The translations under genes were made by a program, and so were the position numbers. Below the pieces are notes generated by a model, which saw nothing but the letters and a program-made list of their open reading frames with translations, did no database searches and was not told where the DNA came from. Shown here one piece after another: positions 1 to 9,600 of a stretch of DNA of 33,447 nt (position 1 is the stretch's first letter; the number at the start of each line of letters is the position of its first letter). This DNA is from Porticoccaceae bacterium (GTDB lineage Bacteria > Pseudomonadota > Gammaproteobacteria > Pseudomonadales > Porticoccaceae), in contig JAQWIR010000013.1 in assembly GCA_029248755.1 (NCBI GenBank), positions 1 through 33,447 on the forward strand. Direction: 5' to 3'.

Positions 1-253
1 CGATGCTATCTCTAACTCTGCTGACCTATCTAAATCTTCTGCTGCTCGTGCTTTAGACGCTGTTATAGAGTCAGTTCAAGGCGCTCTTGCAAATGGTGAT
101 CAAGTTTCACTGGTAGGTTTTGGAACTTTCTCTGTTAAGCACCGTGCTGCTCGTGCTGGCCGTAATCCGCAAACAGGGGCTGAGATTCAAATTAAAGCTT
201 CTAACGTACCAAGCTTCAAAGCGGGTAAAGCTCTTAAAGACGCTGTGAATTAA
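1..253 (+). CDS. hupB: DNA-binding protein HU (beta-type), 3' part
   Basis: The window opens inside this gene. Frame 2 reads 83 residues, from [11 protein letters not shown] to KALKDAVN, then TAA at 251-253. HU proteins are about 90 residues, so roughly seven N-terminal residues lie upstream of the window. Visible family features are the GFGTFSV core strand, the basic beta-arm with GRNPQTG and the C-terminal helix after PSFKAGK. HU is a small dimeric nucleoid protein that binds and bends DNA with little sequence specificity. The following ppiD gene fits the common lon-hupB-ppiD order, which is why hupB is preferred over hupA. The identity as HU is very secure; the alpha or beta label rests on context. 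Confidence 0.95.
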   Translation, partial: DAISNSADLSKSSAARALDAVIESVQGALANGDQVSLVGFGTFSVKHRAARAGRNPQTGAEIQIKASNVPSFKAGKALKDAVN

Positions 254-299
254 TAAGCGAACTCTTTCCTCTTCTTTTAGAAGAAAGTGTTTCGTGTTT

Positions 300-329
300 A
301 AAAGGCGCATACTTATGCGCCTTTTTTTA
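300..329 (+). terminator. Rho-independent terminator between hupB and ppiD
   Basis: A ten-base stem (AAAGGCGCAT at 301-310, pairing with ATGCGCCTTT) closes a four-base loop and runs into a tract of seven T. It lies 48 bases after the hupB stop and only 18 bases before the ppiD start, leaving no room for a promoter after it. Confidence 0.9.
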
Positions 330-346
330 ATTTTGGAAGAGATAAA

Positions 347-2203
347 ATGTTACTAGATTTTAGAGACAACATGCGCGGTGTCGCACTTGGTATAACCATT
401 GTAATTGGTCTTATTTTTGCCCTGACTGGAACCGGGTCACTATTTATAAGCACTCCAGACTCAGAGTCGGCTCTAGTGGTTAATGGTGATGAAATTAGTG
501 AAAGGGAAGTTCTTCAGGCTATAGCCAGAGAACGAAGCTTAATTCTTAGCTCTAATCCTGAAATGGATAGAGCGTCATTGGACGATGAGGCACTACGACC
601 TCAGGCCATGCGTCAGCTAATTAGCAGAGAAGTGCTAATTCAAGCGGCAAATCAACAGGGTATAGGTGTTGCTCCATCCTTAGTTAATGATTTGATTTTA
701 GATGTTGAGTCATTTCAGACGGATGGAAAGTTTGATGAGGATCGATTCCGTTATGCTATTCGCAGTCAGGGTTATACCTCAAGTTCGAAATTTACTGAAA
801 TGTTAGCCGGACAATTTTTAGTTGAGCAACTTTCAAATGGTATTATCAATACTAGCTTTGTAACATCAGCTGAGGTTGTTAGCTTAGCGGTATTAGTCGA
901 TCAAACGCGTGATTTTGAATTTGCTCGTCTGGCTTATCAGCCATTTAAAGATGCAGTAAAGCTTTCAGAACAGCAAATTGCTGATTATTACAACGATAAT
1001 CAACAGCAGTATATGACTGAACGCAAGCTAGCCATTGAGTATATTGAGCTAAATACAGCTATGTTGTTGGATTCGCAGTCTGTCACTGATGAACAGGTAC
1101 AGGCAAGATTTGAACAGGAAGCACAATCCGCGGATAACAGCCCATCATTGCGTGCGGCACATATCTTGTTAAACGATAACTCAGAAGAGCTTATAGCAGA
1201 AGTTCAAGCCAAGCTTGATGGTGATGCTGACTTTGCTGAGCTAGTTAAAGAGTATTCTCAAGATGTAGCCACTGCGGAAACTGGCGGTGATCTAGGCTTT
1301 ACAACGGGCGATACCTTCCCAGACGCTTTTGAACAGGCTTTGGCGGCACTTGAAGTAGGTCAGGTCTCAGCACCTGTGGAAACTGAATCGGGTACACACT
1401 TTGTTAAATTAATCGAAGTAGACAAAAAAGAATTTCTATTGGATGAGCAACAGGCGCGTATTGCCCAAGAACTTAAGCAAGAGGCGGCAGAGGATCTATT
1501 GGTTGAAAAGCTAGAGATGCTAAAAGAAATGGCCTTTAATGCTGATAACCTTGAAGAAGTGGCTCAAGACCTAGAGTTAGAAGCTAAAGTTAGTGAACCA
1601 TTTAGTGAAAATGGTGGAAGCGATGTTGCATCGTCACCTATGGTGGTCAGTGCAGCCTACAGTCCCGAAGTAGCGGAAGATGGCTACGCTAGTGAAGTGC
1701 TTGATTTGGGTGATGACAATTATATTGTTCTTAAACTACAAGAAGACTTCCCGTCGCGCCAGCAATCACTTGATGAGGTCCGTAAAAGCCTTAGTGACAG
1801 TCTAACGGTCTCAATGGCTAAAGATAGCCTTAATGCTAAAAGTGCAGAAATTACAGCTGCATTGGCTGCTGGTGAGACTCTAGAGGCAGTAGCTCGCTCT
1901 TTTGAGCTAAAAACAGATAGGGTAGAGGCTGGTGCAAGATCTAATCCTGCGGTTGACTCTGAAGTTAATGTTTATGCGTTTGATCTTCCTACACCAAGAA
2001 ATGGTGTTATAACGGATAATTTTACAACCGCCAATGGCGACTTTGTTGTGATTCAGCTTTCAGAGGTACAACTTGGTGATACGGAATCAGTCAATGATGA
2101 GCGTATGAAGCTTATTCGCTCAATAGCTGAGACAGCTACCAGTGGTAAAGAGTTTATCTCTTACCAGCAACAGCTAATAGAGCAGGCCGATATCGTTCAG
2201 TAA
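347..2203 (+). CDS. ppiD: Periplasmic folding chaperone PpiD (SurA-N / parvulin-like)
   Basis: The 618-residue protein matches the usual length and layout of PpiD, an inner-membrane-anchored chaperone that meets newly exported proteins at the SecYEG exit. A short cytoplasmic N-terminus (LLDFRDNMRG) precedes one membrane helix at about residues 11-34. A SurA-like N-terminal region follows (about 40-200), then one parvulin domain at about 267-358 that contains AAHILL, GGDLGF and the closing GTHFVKL. A long helical C-terminal region follows. A Shine-Dalgarno GGAAGAG lies just before the ATG. The position after hupB is the canonical one. Transcription must pass the terminator at 300-329 or start within hupB. 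In E. coli PpiD the parvulin domain has little catalytic activity, so a chaperone role is the safer call. Confidence 0.96.
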   Translation: MLLDFRDNMRGVALGITIVIGLIFALTGTGSLFISTPDSESALVVNGDEISEREVLQAIARERSLILSSNPEMDRASLDDEALRPQAMRQLISREVLIQAANQQGIGVAPSLVNDLILDVESFQTDGKFDEDRFRYAIRSQGYTSSSKFTEMLAGQFLVEQLSNGIINTSFVTSAEVVSLAVLVDQTRDFEFARLAYQPFKDAVKLSEQQIADYYNDNQQQYMTERKLAIEYIELNTAMLLDSQSVTDEQVQARFEQEAQSADNSPSLRAAHILLNDNSEELIAEVQAKLDGDADFAELVKEYSQDVATAETGGDLGFTTGDTFPDAFEQALAALEVGQVSAPVETESGTHFVKLIEVDKKEFLLDEQQARIAQELKQEAAEDLLVEKLEMLKEMAFNADNLEEVAQDLELEAKVSEPFSENGGSDVASSPMVVSAAYSPEVAEDGYASEVLDLGDDNYIVLKLQEDFPSRQQSLDEVRKSLSDSLTVSMAKDSLNAKSAEITAALAAGETLEAVARSFELKTDRVEAGARSNPAVDSEVNVYAFDLPTPRNGVITDNFTTANGDFVVIQLSEVQLGDTESVNDERMKLIRSIAETATSGKEFISYQQQLIEQADIVQ

Positions 2204-2265
2204 TAATGCGATAACAGACGTGTAATTATTAGTTTAATAAATACCCGTCTATTTAGTAGTATTCG

Positions 2266-2302
2266 AAAAGATATAGCCCCAGTGGCTATATCTTTTTTTT
2301 TG
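2266..2302 (+). terminator. Rho-independent terminator after ppiD
   Basis: A twelve-base perfect stem (AAAGATATAGCC pairing with GGCTATATCTTT) with a five-base loop is followed by a run of T. It lies about 65 bases after the ppiD stop and ends that transcript before the next gene. Confidence 0.92.
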
Positions 2303-2372
2303 CCTCAAACAATACTGCCCATCTATTTAGTCTATATTGAGCTGTAAGCTTTATATAGATAAGGAAAGAATA

Positions 2373-2816
2373 GTGGATCATCAGGAAAAAGCTAAACAGC
2401 AATATGTCCGTGAGGAATTAGTAGAACAGAGTAAATTGATAGATAAAAATCTTAAAAAAATAATATGCCTAATATTCGCTTCAATTTTAATTCCCATTGC
2501 GCTATTGCTGTTAAATTTCTGGCTTACTTTGGAGCAGAATTATGGCCAATGGTTTGCGCGTACTGGGTCTATTATTGTTTTTTTCAGTATTACCGCTGAG
2601 TTTTTAATTTTTTCAAACTATGAGCATATGAAACCTCTTTCAGAAAAGGAGAAGGGTTTAACATGGGGTGGTTTAGAGGCATGGCAAAAACTTGCCCTGA
2701 AATACTATGAAAAAAATAGAAACTGGGGTTATATGGTTCTATTGCCGGCTTTAATAGGCACCATAATCTGGGGCTATGGGGATTTTATTTGGGGCTTTTT
2801 TAGCAGAATATCCTAA
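2373..2816 (+). CDS. Hypothetical three-helix membrane protein
   Basis: I do not recognise this protein. The frame can be opened at a TTG at 2337, but the GTG at 2373 is preferred because AAGGAA lies six bases before it; this gives 147 residues. The N-terminus is charged and probably helical (DHQEKAKQQYVREELVEQ). Three hydrophobic segments follow at about residues 30-52, 64-81 and 117-140, separated by a charged loop (EHMKPLSEKEKG, then a Trp-rich stretch). There is no signal peptide, Cys cluster or enzyme motif. It stands alone: a terminator precedes it and mltD converges on it 15 bases downstream. Its length and regular hydrophobic pattern suggest a real gene. No function is proposed. Confidence 0.75.
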   Translation: MDHQEKAKQQYVREELVEQSKLIDKNLKKIICLIFASILIPIALLLLNFWLTLEQNYGQWFARTGSIIVFFSITAEFLIFSNYEHMKPLSEKEKGLTWGGLEAWQKLALKYYEKNRNWGYMVLLPALIGTIIWGYGDFIWGFFSRIS

Positions 2817-2831
2817 ACCATGCTTAAAATA

Positions 2832-4436
2832 TTAAATCCGCAAAGGATTAATATACAACGTTAACCTCTGTCCTGGCTGTAGATACTTATTTTTATCCAA
2901 CTTATTCCACGAGTTAATATCGGCAACTTTTAGATCAAATCGTTTGGCGATTAGATAGAGTGAATCACCCCTGCGTACCTGATAGTTTAGCTTTCTTACT
3001 GGGGTGGTTTTGGGGCCTGATTTGGGGGCTTTTATAAGCAGCTCTTGGCCGATTTTAATAAGGTTTCCTTTGATGTTATTGGCGCGCTTGAGGTTACTGA
3101 TTGATACCTTATGTTTTTGCGCAATTTCTGACAATGTATCACCTGCGCCTACAATATAGGTTCTGCTAGGCGGGGTTTTATATTCTGTGAGTACCGCGAT
3201 TTCTCCCACGGGTGGTATGCGCAATACTTGGCCAATGCGCAAGAAGTCATTTCTGAGGCGATTGGTGATTTTTATTTGTGCCGTGGTTTGTTTGTAGCGT
3301 TTGGCGATATGGGACAGGGTGTCACCCGATTTAACTACATATTCGCGGTATTTGGCCCACGTTGCTGGATCGCTGGTAGCTAAGAAATGGCTCAATATTT
3401 CACTTTTCTCAATCGGCAATAATATATGGTAGCCTACCTCTGGTGGGGTTACCGAGCGTTTGTAGGCGGAGTTTAGCTTGGTAAAGATGGCATCATCGAC
3501 GCCTGTCACTTCTATGACCTTATCTAATTCAATTTGCGCTGGTAGATCAACCACGGTGAAATAGGCACTATTGGCTATTTCCGGTAGTTTTACTTTGAGT
3601 TTTTCTGCTTCTTTAACCACGCTTGCCAGCGCCATTAACTGAGGCACGTAGTTTTTGGTTTCTCGGGGTAGTCTTAGGAACCAGAATTCGGTTGATTTGC
3701 CGAGCCTACGATTTTTTCTGATAGCTTTTCTAACGACACCTTCGCCGGAATTATAGGCGGCTAGGGCATGCAGCCAGTTGCCATTAAATTGTTTGTTTAA
3801 GTATCCTAGATAGGTGACTGCGGCGGCGGTGGAATGAACGACATCGCGCCTTCCCTCATACCATCGACTGCGCTCTAAACCTAATGAGGTGGCTGTGGCG
3901 GGGATAAATTGCCAAAGGCCTACGGCATGACTTGGGCTGTAGGCGAGTGGGTCATAGTTACTCTCAACAATTGGCAGTAATGCTAATTCAAGGGGTAAGT
4001 TGGCATTTTCTAGCTGTTCGGTGACATGAAACAGGTAGGGTGCTGAGTGCTCAAATAATAGATTGAGATTATGGGGATTTTTTAGATAGCGTTGTAATTG
4101 CAGATCTGCGCTATGGGGCAGTTTGGTCGGGGTTATTTTGAAGCCTTGTCGCAGACGTTGCCAAATATCTATGGGTGCTACAGGTTCTGGTAATTTTTGT
4201 GCTTTTACACGGGGTTTGGCTTGTGGTGTTTGGTCTAAACTTTGTTGTTTATCACTATTTTCGATCTTGGGGGGCGCTTTGAGAACCTGTTTAGGGGCAT
4301 TTAGATCAATAATAGGCGCATTTTCGGTTGTTTGCTCAGTGTTTTGCTCTTCTGTGACTGAAACACAGCCCACTAGCCTTAGGCTTATTAGCAAAAGGCA
4401 TAGGTAGATAATGTTAGTTTTAGACTTTAGTAACAC
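2832..4436 (-). CDS. mltD: Membrane-bound lytic murein transglycosylase D with three LysM domains
   Basis: MltD cleaves the glycan strands of peptidoglycan, leaving 1,6-anhydro-muramyl ends, and is anchored in the outer membrane as a lipoprotein. Starting at the GTG at 4436 gives 534 residues with a typical lipoprotein signal: a short KSK region, a hydrophobic stretch and the lipobox LVGC with Cys24. A longer reading from a TTG at 4457 adds seven residues but lacks a ribosome-binding site. The transglycosylase domain spans about residues 130-260 with the catalytic Glu158 in IVESNYDP, then GLWQFIP and LAAYNSGEG. Three LysM repeats follow at about 366-408, 427-468 and 485-529, each with the G(D)(T/S)L core, for binding glycan. 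In E. coli mltD also neighbours yafS, rnhA and dnaQ. The gene ends convergently with the hypothetical membrane protein. Confidence 0.95.
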   Translation of the reverse strand: MLLKSKTNIIYLCLLLISLRLVGCVSVTEEQNTEQTTENAPIIDLNAPKQVLKAPPKIENSDKQQSLDQTPQAKPRVKAQKLPEPVAPIDIWQRLRQGFKITPTKLPHSADLQLQRYLKNPHNLNLLFEHSAPYLFHVTEQLENANLPLELALLPIVESNYDPLAYSPSHAVGLWQFIPATATSLGLERSRWYEGRRDVVHSTAAAVTYLGYLNKQFNGNWLHALAAYNSGEGVVRKAIRKNRRLGKSTEFWFLRLPRETKNYVPQLMALASVVKEAEKLKVKLPEIANSAYFTVVDLPAQIELDKVIEVTGVDDAIFTKLNSAYKRSVTPPEVGYHILLPIEKSEILSHFLATSDPATWAKYREYVVKSGDTLSHIAKRYKQTTAQIKITNRLRNDFLRIGQVLRIPPVGEIAVLTEYKTPPSRTYIVGAGDTLSEIAQKHKVSISNLKRANNIKGNLIKIGQELLIKAPKSGPKTTPVRKLNYQVRRGDSLYLIAKRFDLKVADINSWNKLDKNKYLQPGQRLTLYINPLRI

Positions 4437-4564
4437 AAAAAACTCTGTAGGGTGCAAATTTTAGGTGCGCGATTGTAACGGTGATGGCTTGTATTAACAA
4501 CAGACTAATAAAATAGGCTTTTGATTGTTTTTCTTTTAAGTCTAATAGGGTAATAGTTTGTATC

Positions 4565-5425
4565 ATGTTAGGATTTAGTCATAATAAATTTAGTTATGAG
4601 TTTGATCACTTTAAAATGACTGCAATTCGCCAATTACTTGCTAATTTGTATTTTAAATATCTGGCAATAACACCAGATAGTGTTGCTATGAATTTAGATA
4701 ATTGGAATGGGAAAAAGTTCGGTCAGTATTTACTGGAGTCTGAGGATAAGTTGTTGGCTGATAACTGCGCGAATATTGCGGGTTATCGAATGATGCATTT
4801 GGGATTGGTGGGTGAGCGCTGTGTGCTTGAGCCATTTAATCAGTTACATCAATTTTATATTCGACCCTCTCGTAACGATTTGGCTTTTGATGGCAGTTCG
4901 GTGGTTGCGGATAATGAGGACTTGCCGTTACCCTCTGATGTTGTCGATGTGGCGATTGTTCAGCATGCATTGGAGTATTCTATTTCGCCTCAATCAGTTC
5001 TGGCGGAAACGGCAAGAGTTCTTGCGCCTGGTGGGCAAATGATTCTTTGTGTATTTAATCCTATAGGCCCTATGGGGCTGTTAAAGTGGCCTATGAGATT
5101 AATGGCTAAGCGTGTGGAGTATAATTTTTTGAGTTTGCGTAAAGGTCGTGTGTTTGACTGGCTTTCGCTGTTAAATTGTGAGGTGATCGGCGTGCAAAAC
5201 GGTGCGTATAATTTCCCTATCGGTGGGGCTAGTTGTTTTAGTGAGCATAATAGCTGGCAAAAAATATGTGAAAAGGTTGGCTCTCCATTGGGTAATTTTT
5301 ATATGATTCATGCTGTGAAGCGAGTAACGGGTGGTATTAGTAATCGCAACCGCGCTTGGCGTCCACTGACGGCCAAACCTTATGGTTCAAAGCGCACTAA
5401 TATTAATCGAACGCCCCATGATTAG
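4565..5425 (+). CDS. SAM-dependent methyltransferase, YafS-like
   Basis: A class I methyltransferase fold of the Methyltransf_11 type is indicated by [20 protein letters not shown], which holds the acidic post-II region, followed by [16 protein letters not shown], a classical motif after strand four. The substrate is unknown. The gene stands directly before rnhA and dnaQ, as yafS does in E. coli, and the N-terminal [12 protein letters not shown] segment resembles that family. The first 17 to 41 residues are extra relative to the expected start, and ATG codons at 4616 and 4688 are alternative starts. None of the three has a strong Shine-Dalgarno. The C-terminal tail is basic ([12 protein letters not shown]). 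It is followed by rnhA after 11 bases, so the two are likely cotranscribed. Confidence 0.83.
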   Translation: MLGFSHNKFSYEFDHFKMTAIRQLLANLYFKYLAITPDSVAMNLDNWNGKKFGQYLLESEDKLLADNCANIAGYRMMHLGLVGERCVLEPFNQLHQFYIRPSRNDLAFDGSSVVADNEDLPLPSDVVDVAIVQHALEYSISPQSVLAETARVLAPGGQMILCVFNPIGPMGLLKWPMRLMAKRVEYNFLSLRKGRVFDWLSLLNCEVIGVQNGAYNFPIGGASCFSEHNSWQKICEKVGSPLGNFYMIHAVKRVTGGISNRNRAWRPLTAKPYGSKRTNINRTPHD

Positions 5426-5436
5426 GTTTAAATTTA

Positions 5437-5871
5437 ATGAAAACTGTTGAAATATTTACCGATGGCGCTTGCAGGGGTAACCCAGGGCCCGGTGGTTGGG
5501 GTGCATTGTTGCGTTATGGTGATAATGAAAGATCACTTTGTGGCGGTGAGCATGAAACAACGAATAATCGCATGGAGTTAATGGCGGTTATTAAGGGGTT
5601 GTCGGCTTTGCAAAGGTCTTGTGAGGTTACGGTTACTTCTGATTCTACCTATGTTTTGAAGGGTATTCAGGAATGGATGCCAAATTGGAAAAAAAAGGGC
5701 TGGAAGACAGCGTCTAAAAAGCCGGTTAAAAACGTTGATCTTTGGCAGCAACTGGATGAATTGGTTGGGCTACATACTATCGATTGGCAATGGGTTAAGG
5801 GGCATAGTGGTCATGCTGAAAATGAGATTGCCGATCAGTTGGCTAATCGTGGCATTGATGAATTGGATTAA
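5437..5871 (+). CDS. rnhA: Ribonuclease HI
   Basis: RNase HI cuts the RNA strand of RNA-DNA hybrids and removes R-loops and primers. The 144-residue protein carries the whole active site: Asp9 in [15 protein letters not shown], Glu47 in NNRMELMA, Asp69 in TSDSTYV, His123 in VKGHSGH and Asp133 in EIADQLA. The basic handle region with [10 protein letters not shown] is present, as in the E. coli enzyme. The protein is about ten residues shorter than the E. coli one at the C-terminus. dnaQ follows on the same strand after eight bases. In E. coli the two genes diverge, so the co-directional arrangement here is different but common in other gammaproteobacteria. Confidence 0.98.
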   Translation: MKTVEIFTDGACRGNPGPGGWGALLRYGDNERSLCGGEHETTNNRMELMAVIKGLSALQRSCEVTVTSDSTYVLKGIQEWMPNWKKKGWKTASKKPVKNVDLWQQLDELVGLHTIDWQWVKGHSGHAENEIADQLANRGIDELD

Positions 5872-5879
5872 GTGAAAAT

Positions 5880-6599
5880 ATGAGACAGATAGTTTTAGAT
5901 ACAGAGACCACTGGGCTTGAGACTTCTCAAGATCATAGAATTATCGAGATTGGCTGTGTGGAGTTGGTTAACCGCAAGCTGACGGGTAAACATTATCATC
6001 AATATATTAATCCCCAGAGGAATGTCGATGAGGGTGCTATGCAGGTGCATGGCATTAAGGATGAATTCCTTGAGGATAAGCCGCTTTTTGAAAATATTGT
6101 GGATGAATTTTTGGCGTTTGTGGGTGATTCTGAACTGGTGATTCACAATGCGCCATTTGATGTGGGCTTTATCGATCATGAGCTATCAAAGCTTTCAAAA
6201 AAACCTAAGTCTATTGCCAATATTTGCCAAATTGTAGATACCTTAGCTTTAGCTAGAAATAAGCATCCAGGTCAGCGCAATAATCTGGATGCGCTGTGTA
6301 AACGATATATGGTGGATAACTCTCAGCGTGATCTTCACGGCGCATTATTGGATGCCGAAATATTGGCAGATGTTTATTTGGTGATGACCGGTGGTCAGGT
6401 TAATTTAAATATTAATGATCAGTCTGCTTCTGATAAGGGCACAGTGTCGGGTGCTAGTGGTGTTCGCAGAATTTCTTCAGAACGTTCTCCTCTTAAAGTC
6501 ATAAAAGCCAGCGATGATGAATTGGCTAGCCATAACAAGAAGCTCGAAACGATTAAGTCGGCGAGTGGTCATTGTGTGTGGCAGGATATATCTCAGTAA
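5880..6599 (+). CDS. dnaQ: DNA polymerase III epsilon subunit, 3'-5' exonuclease
   Basis: This is the proofreading subunit of the replicative polymerase. The DEDDh exonuclease motifs are intact: Asp7 and Glu9 in VLDTETTGL, Asp94 in HNAPFDVGFID, and His153 with Asp158 in LHGALLDAE. The catalytic domain spans about residues 1-175. The remaining 65 residues form the flexible tail that in E. coli reaches the polymerase subunit. The length of 239 residues is normal. The gene sits eight bases after rnhA and nine before hrpA, consistent with one transcript. Confidence 0.97.
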   Translation: MRQIVLDTETTGLETSQDHRIIEIGCVELVNRKLTGKHYHQYINPQRNVDEGAMQVHGIKDEFLEDKPLFENIVDEFLAFVGDSELVIHNAPFDVGFIDHELSKLSKKPKSIANICQIVDTLALARNKHPGQRNNLDALCKRYMVDNSQRDLHGALLDAEILADVYLVMTGGQVNLNINDQSASDKGTVSGASGVRRISSERSPLKVIKASDDELASHNKKLETIKSASGHCVWQDISQ

Positions 6600-6608
6600 G
6601 ATTATTGG

Positions 6609-9600
6609 ATGAGTGACTCTAAGGCGGGATTAAACCTACCGGCCAAATTACCTTTCCAGCCCAAACAATTTCGGCTGCTTGAATCGCAACTTTTGGATGC
6701 GGTGGCCAGTTGTGATCTATTTCGTTTAAAACAACAATTAAAAAAAATTCAACAGGGTGCCAATAACCCTGATGATCTGGCTTTGGCATGGAAAAAATGG
6801 TCGACAGCGGTTGCTAAGTCTAATAGTTGGGTTGAGAGTAGAACCGCTGACTTTCCACAAATAAGTTTTCCCGAATTACCAGTGAGTGAGCGAGCAGATG
6901 AAATTCGCGATCTTATTAAAAATAATCAGGTAGTGGTCATTGCCGGTGAAACTGGTTCGGGTAAAACTACTCAGTTACCTAAAATATGCTTAGAGGCGGG
7001 TTGTGGTCGCCGCGGTATTATTGGTCATACTCAGCCGCGACGTATTGCTGCCCGTTCCGTGGCTAGTCGGTTGGCAGAGGAGCTTAAAACGAGCTTGGGC
7101 GACAAGGTGGGCTATCAGGTACGTTTTGCTGACCAAAGCAACCGAGATACCCTGATTAAGCTAATGACCGATGGTATTCTCTTGGCGGAAATTCAGCGCG
7201 ACCGGTTTTTAAGTCATTACGATACTATTATTATTGATGAGGCTCATGAACGCAGTTTAAATATTGATTTCCTTTTGGGTTACCTTAAGCAGATACTCCC
7301 GAAGCGCCCGGATCTCAGGGTTATTATTACTTCTGCAACCATTGATGTAGAAAAATTCTCTAAACATTTTAATAACGCGCCTATTGTTGAGGTTTCTGGA
7401 AGAACTTATCCGGTGGATATTGTGTATGACAATGTCGATCAGTCTGCCATTGAGCTTGATCAGCAAATTATTGAACGCTTAAAGGATATTGAGGCCCTAG
7501 GTAGTCGGGGCGATGTGTTGGTTTTTTTAAGCGGAGAGCGTGAGATTCGCGAGTTAAGTTTAGCCATTCGCAGGGCGCAAATCCCTCATCTTGAGGTGGT
7601 GCCCTTATACGCCCGGTTGAGTCTTGCAGAGCAGAGAAAAATCTTCTCTCCCCACAAGGGGCGGCGGGTGGTGCTCAGTACTAATGTGGCTGAAACATCC
7701 TTGACTGTTCCGGGTATCGGCTATGTGATTGACGGGGGTCGAGCACGACTTTCTCGCTACAGCTATCGAACTAAGGTTCAGCGATTACCCATAGAATCTA
7801 TTTCTCAGGCAAGTGCCAATCAGCGGGCGGGCCGTTGTGGTCGAGTGCAAAAAGGGGTCTGTTATAGACTGTATACTGAAGAAGATTTTATTAGTCGTTC
7901 TGAATATACCGATCCAGAAATTATTCGCACTAATTTAGCAGCGGTTATTTTACAAATGTTGCATGCTCGGCTTGGTGATATTCGCGATTTTCCTTTTATT
8001 GATAAACCCGACTCAAGAATGATCAATGATGGTTATAAGTTATTAGAGGAGTTGCAGGCGGTCGATAAAAAGGGTGCTCTTACCCGACTGGGGAAAATGT
8101 TGGTTTCTATTCCTTTAGACCCAAAGTTTGCACGTATGCTAATTGAGGCCTCTAAATTGGGCTCTTTAACTGAACTGATGGTAATTACCTCTGGTTTAAG
8201 TATTCAGGACCCTAGAGAGCGGCCAGCGGATAAAAAGCAAGCAGCAGATTTGGCCCATAAGCAATGGTTAGATGAACAATCTGACTTTATGACTTTATTA
8301 AATATATGGCAGCATTTTGAGGAAAAAAGGCAGGAGTTATCTCGCAATCAATTTGCAAAATACTGCCGTGCTCATTTTATTTCTCCACTTAGAATGAAGG
8401 AGTGGCGTGATCTGCATCATCAATTGCATGGTGCCTGTCGCAATCTTGGTTTTAGTGATAATAAACAGGCGGCTGACTATCAGACTATCCATTGTGCATT
8501 ACTGTCTGGTCTTTTGGGTCAGGTAGCCAATCGGCAGGATAAGTGGGAGTTTTTAGGTACGCGAAATCGTAAGTTATTTATCTTCCCAGGTTCTGGTACG
8601 AGTAAAAAACCGCCAAAGTGGATTGTCGCGAGTTCGCTGATGGAAACGGCTAAACAGTATGCATTAAATGTTGCCAGTATTGATCCGGGATGGTTGCCTT
8701 CGCTGGCGGCTCATTTGGTTAAAAAAACCTACAGTGAACCTTTTTATCATGGTAAAAATGGTTTGGTTATGGCGAAGGAGCGTCAGACCCTGTTTGGTTT
8801 AACCATTGTTGAAGCTAAGTTGACGGCCTATGGAAAAATTGCACCCCGAGACGCGCGTTCGGTATTTATTCAGCAGGCTTTGGTTGAGCATGGCTATAGG
8901 GGTAAGGGTAGATTTTTAAACTACAACCAAACCCTTGTAGAGGAGTTGCAGGCGCTTGAGGATAGATTTAGGCGTCGTGATTTGGTGGTGGAGCAAAAGG
9001 TTATCTATGGCTTTTATGATGAGCGTGTTCCCGAGGGTATCTATAACCAAGTAGCTTTTGATAAATGGCGAAAGGAAGCTGAGCTTGGGGATAAAAATAT
9101 TTTAAAGCTCAATCGAGATTTACTCTTGTTGCGGGGATTATCTGTAGATGAGCAGGCACAGTTTCCAGAGCAGGTAAGCTGTGGTGGTTTAGATTTTCAG
9201 TTGAGTTATCGCTTTGAGCCTGGTCATCAAGAGGATGGGGTTAGTGTGGCGATTCCTCTACCTATTTTGCATCAGGTGCCGCGCTTTTTCTTTGAATGGG
9301 TGGTGCCCGGTATGTTGCGGGATAAATGCATTGCCTTGATTAAAAGTTTACCCAAGCAGGTGCGCCGACATTTTGTGCCAGTGCCCGACTTTGTGGATAA
9401 GATTTTATTATCCAGTAGGGCTGAGGATAGACCTTTAACAGAAGTTCTAGCTGAGCAGTTACACCGTTTATCAGGATTTACGGTTGCAGAAACAGATTGG
9501 CGTCTAGAGGGTTTAAATCCATGGTATTTAATGAATTTTATTCTGCACAATGAAAATGGCGAGCGAGTAGTCGCTGGCCGTAATTTGCAACAGCTACAAC

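Noticed and set aside
4123-4407. Open frame on the plus strand opposite the mltD N-terminal region
   Set aside because: It lies wholly antisense to mltD, has a Cys-rich low-quality composition with no family match, and no ribosome-binding site.
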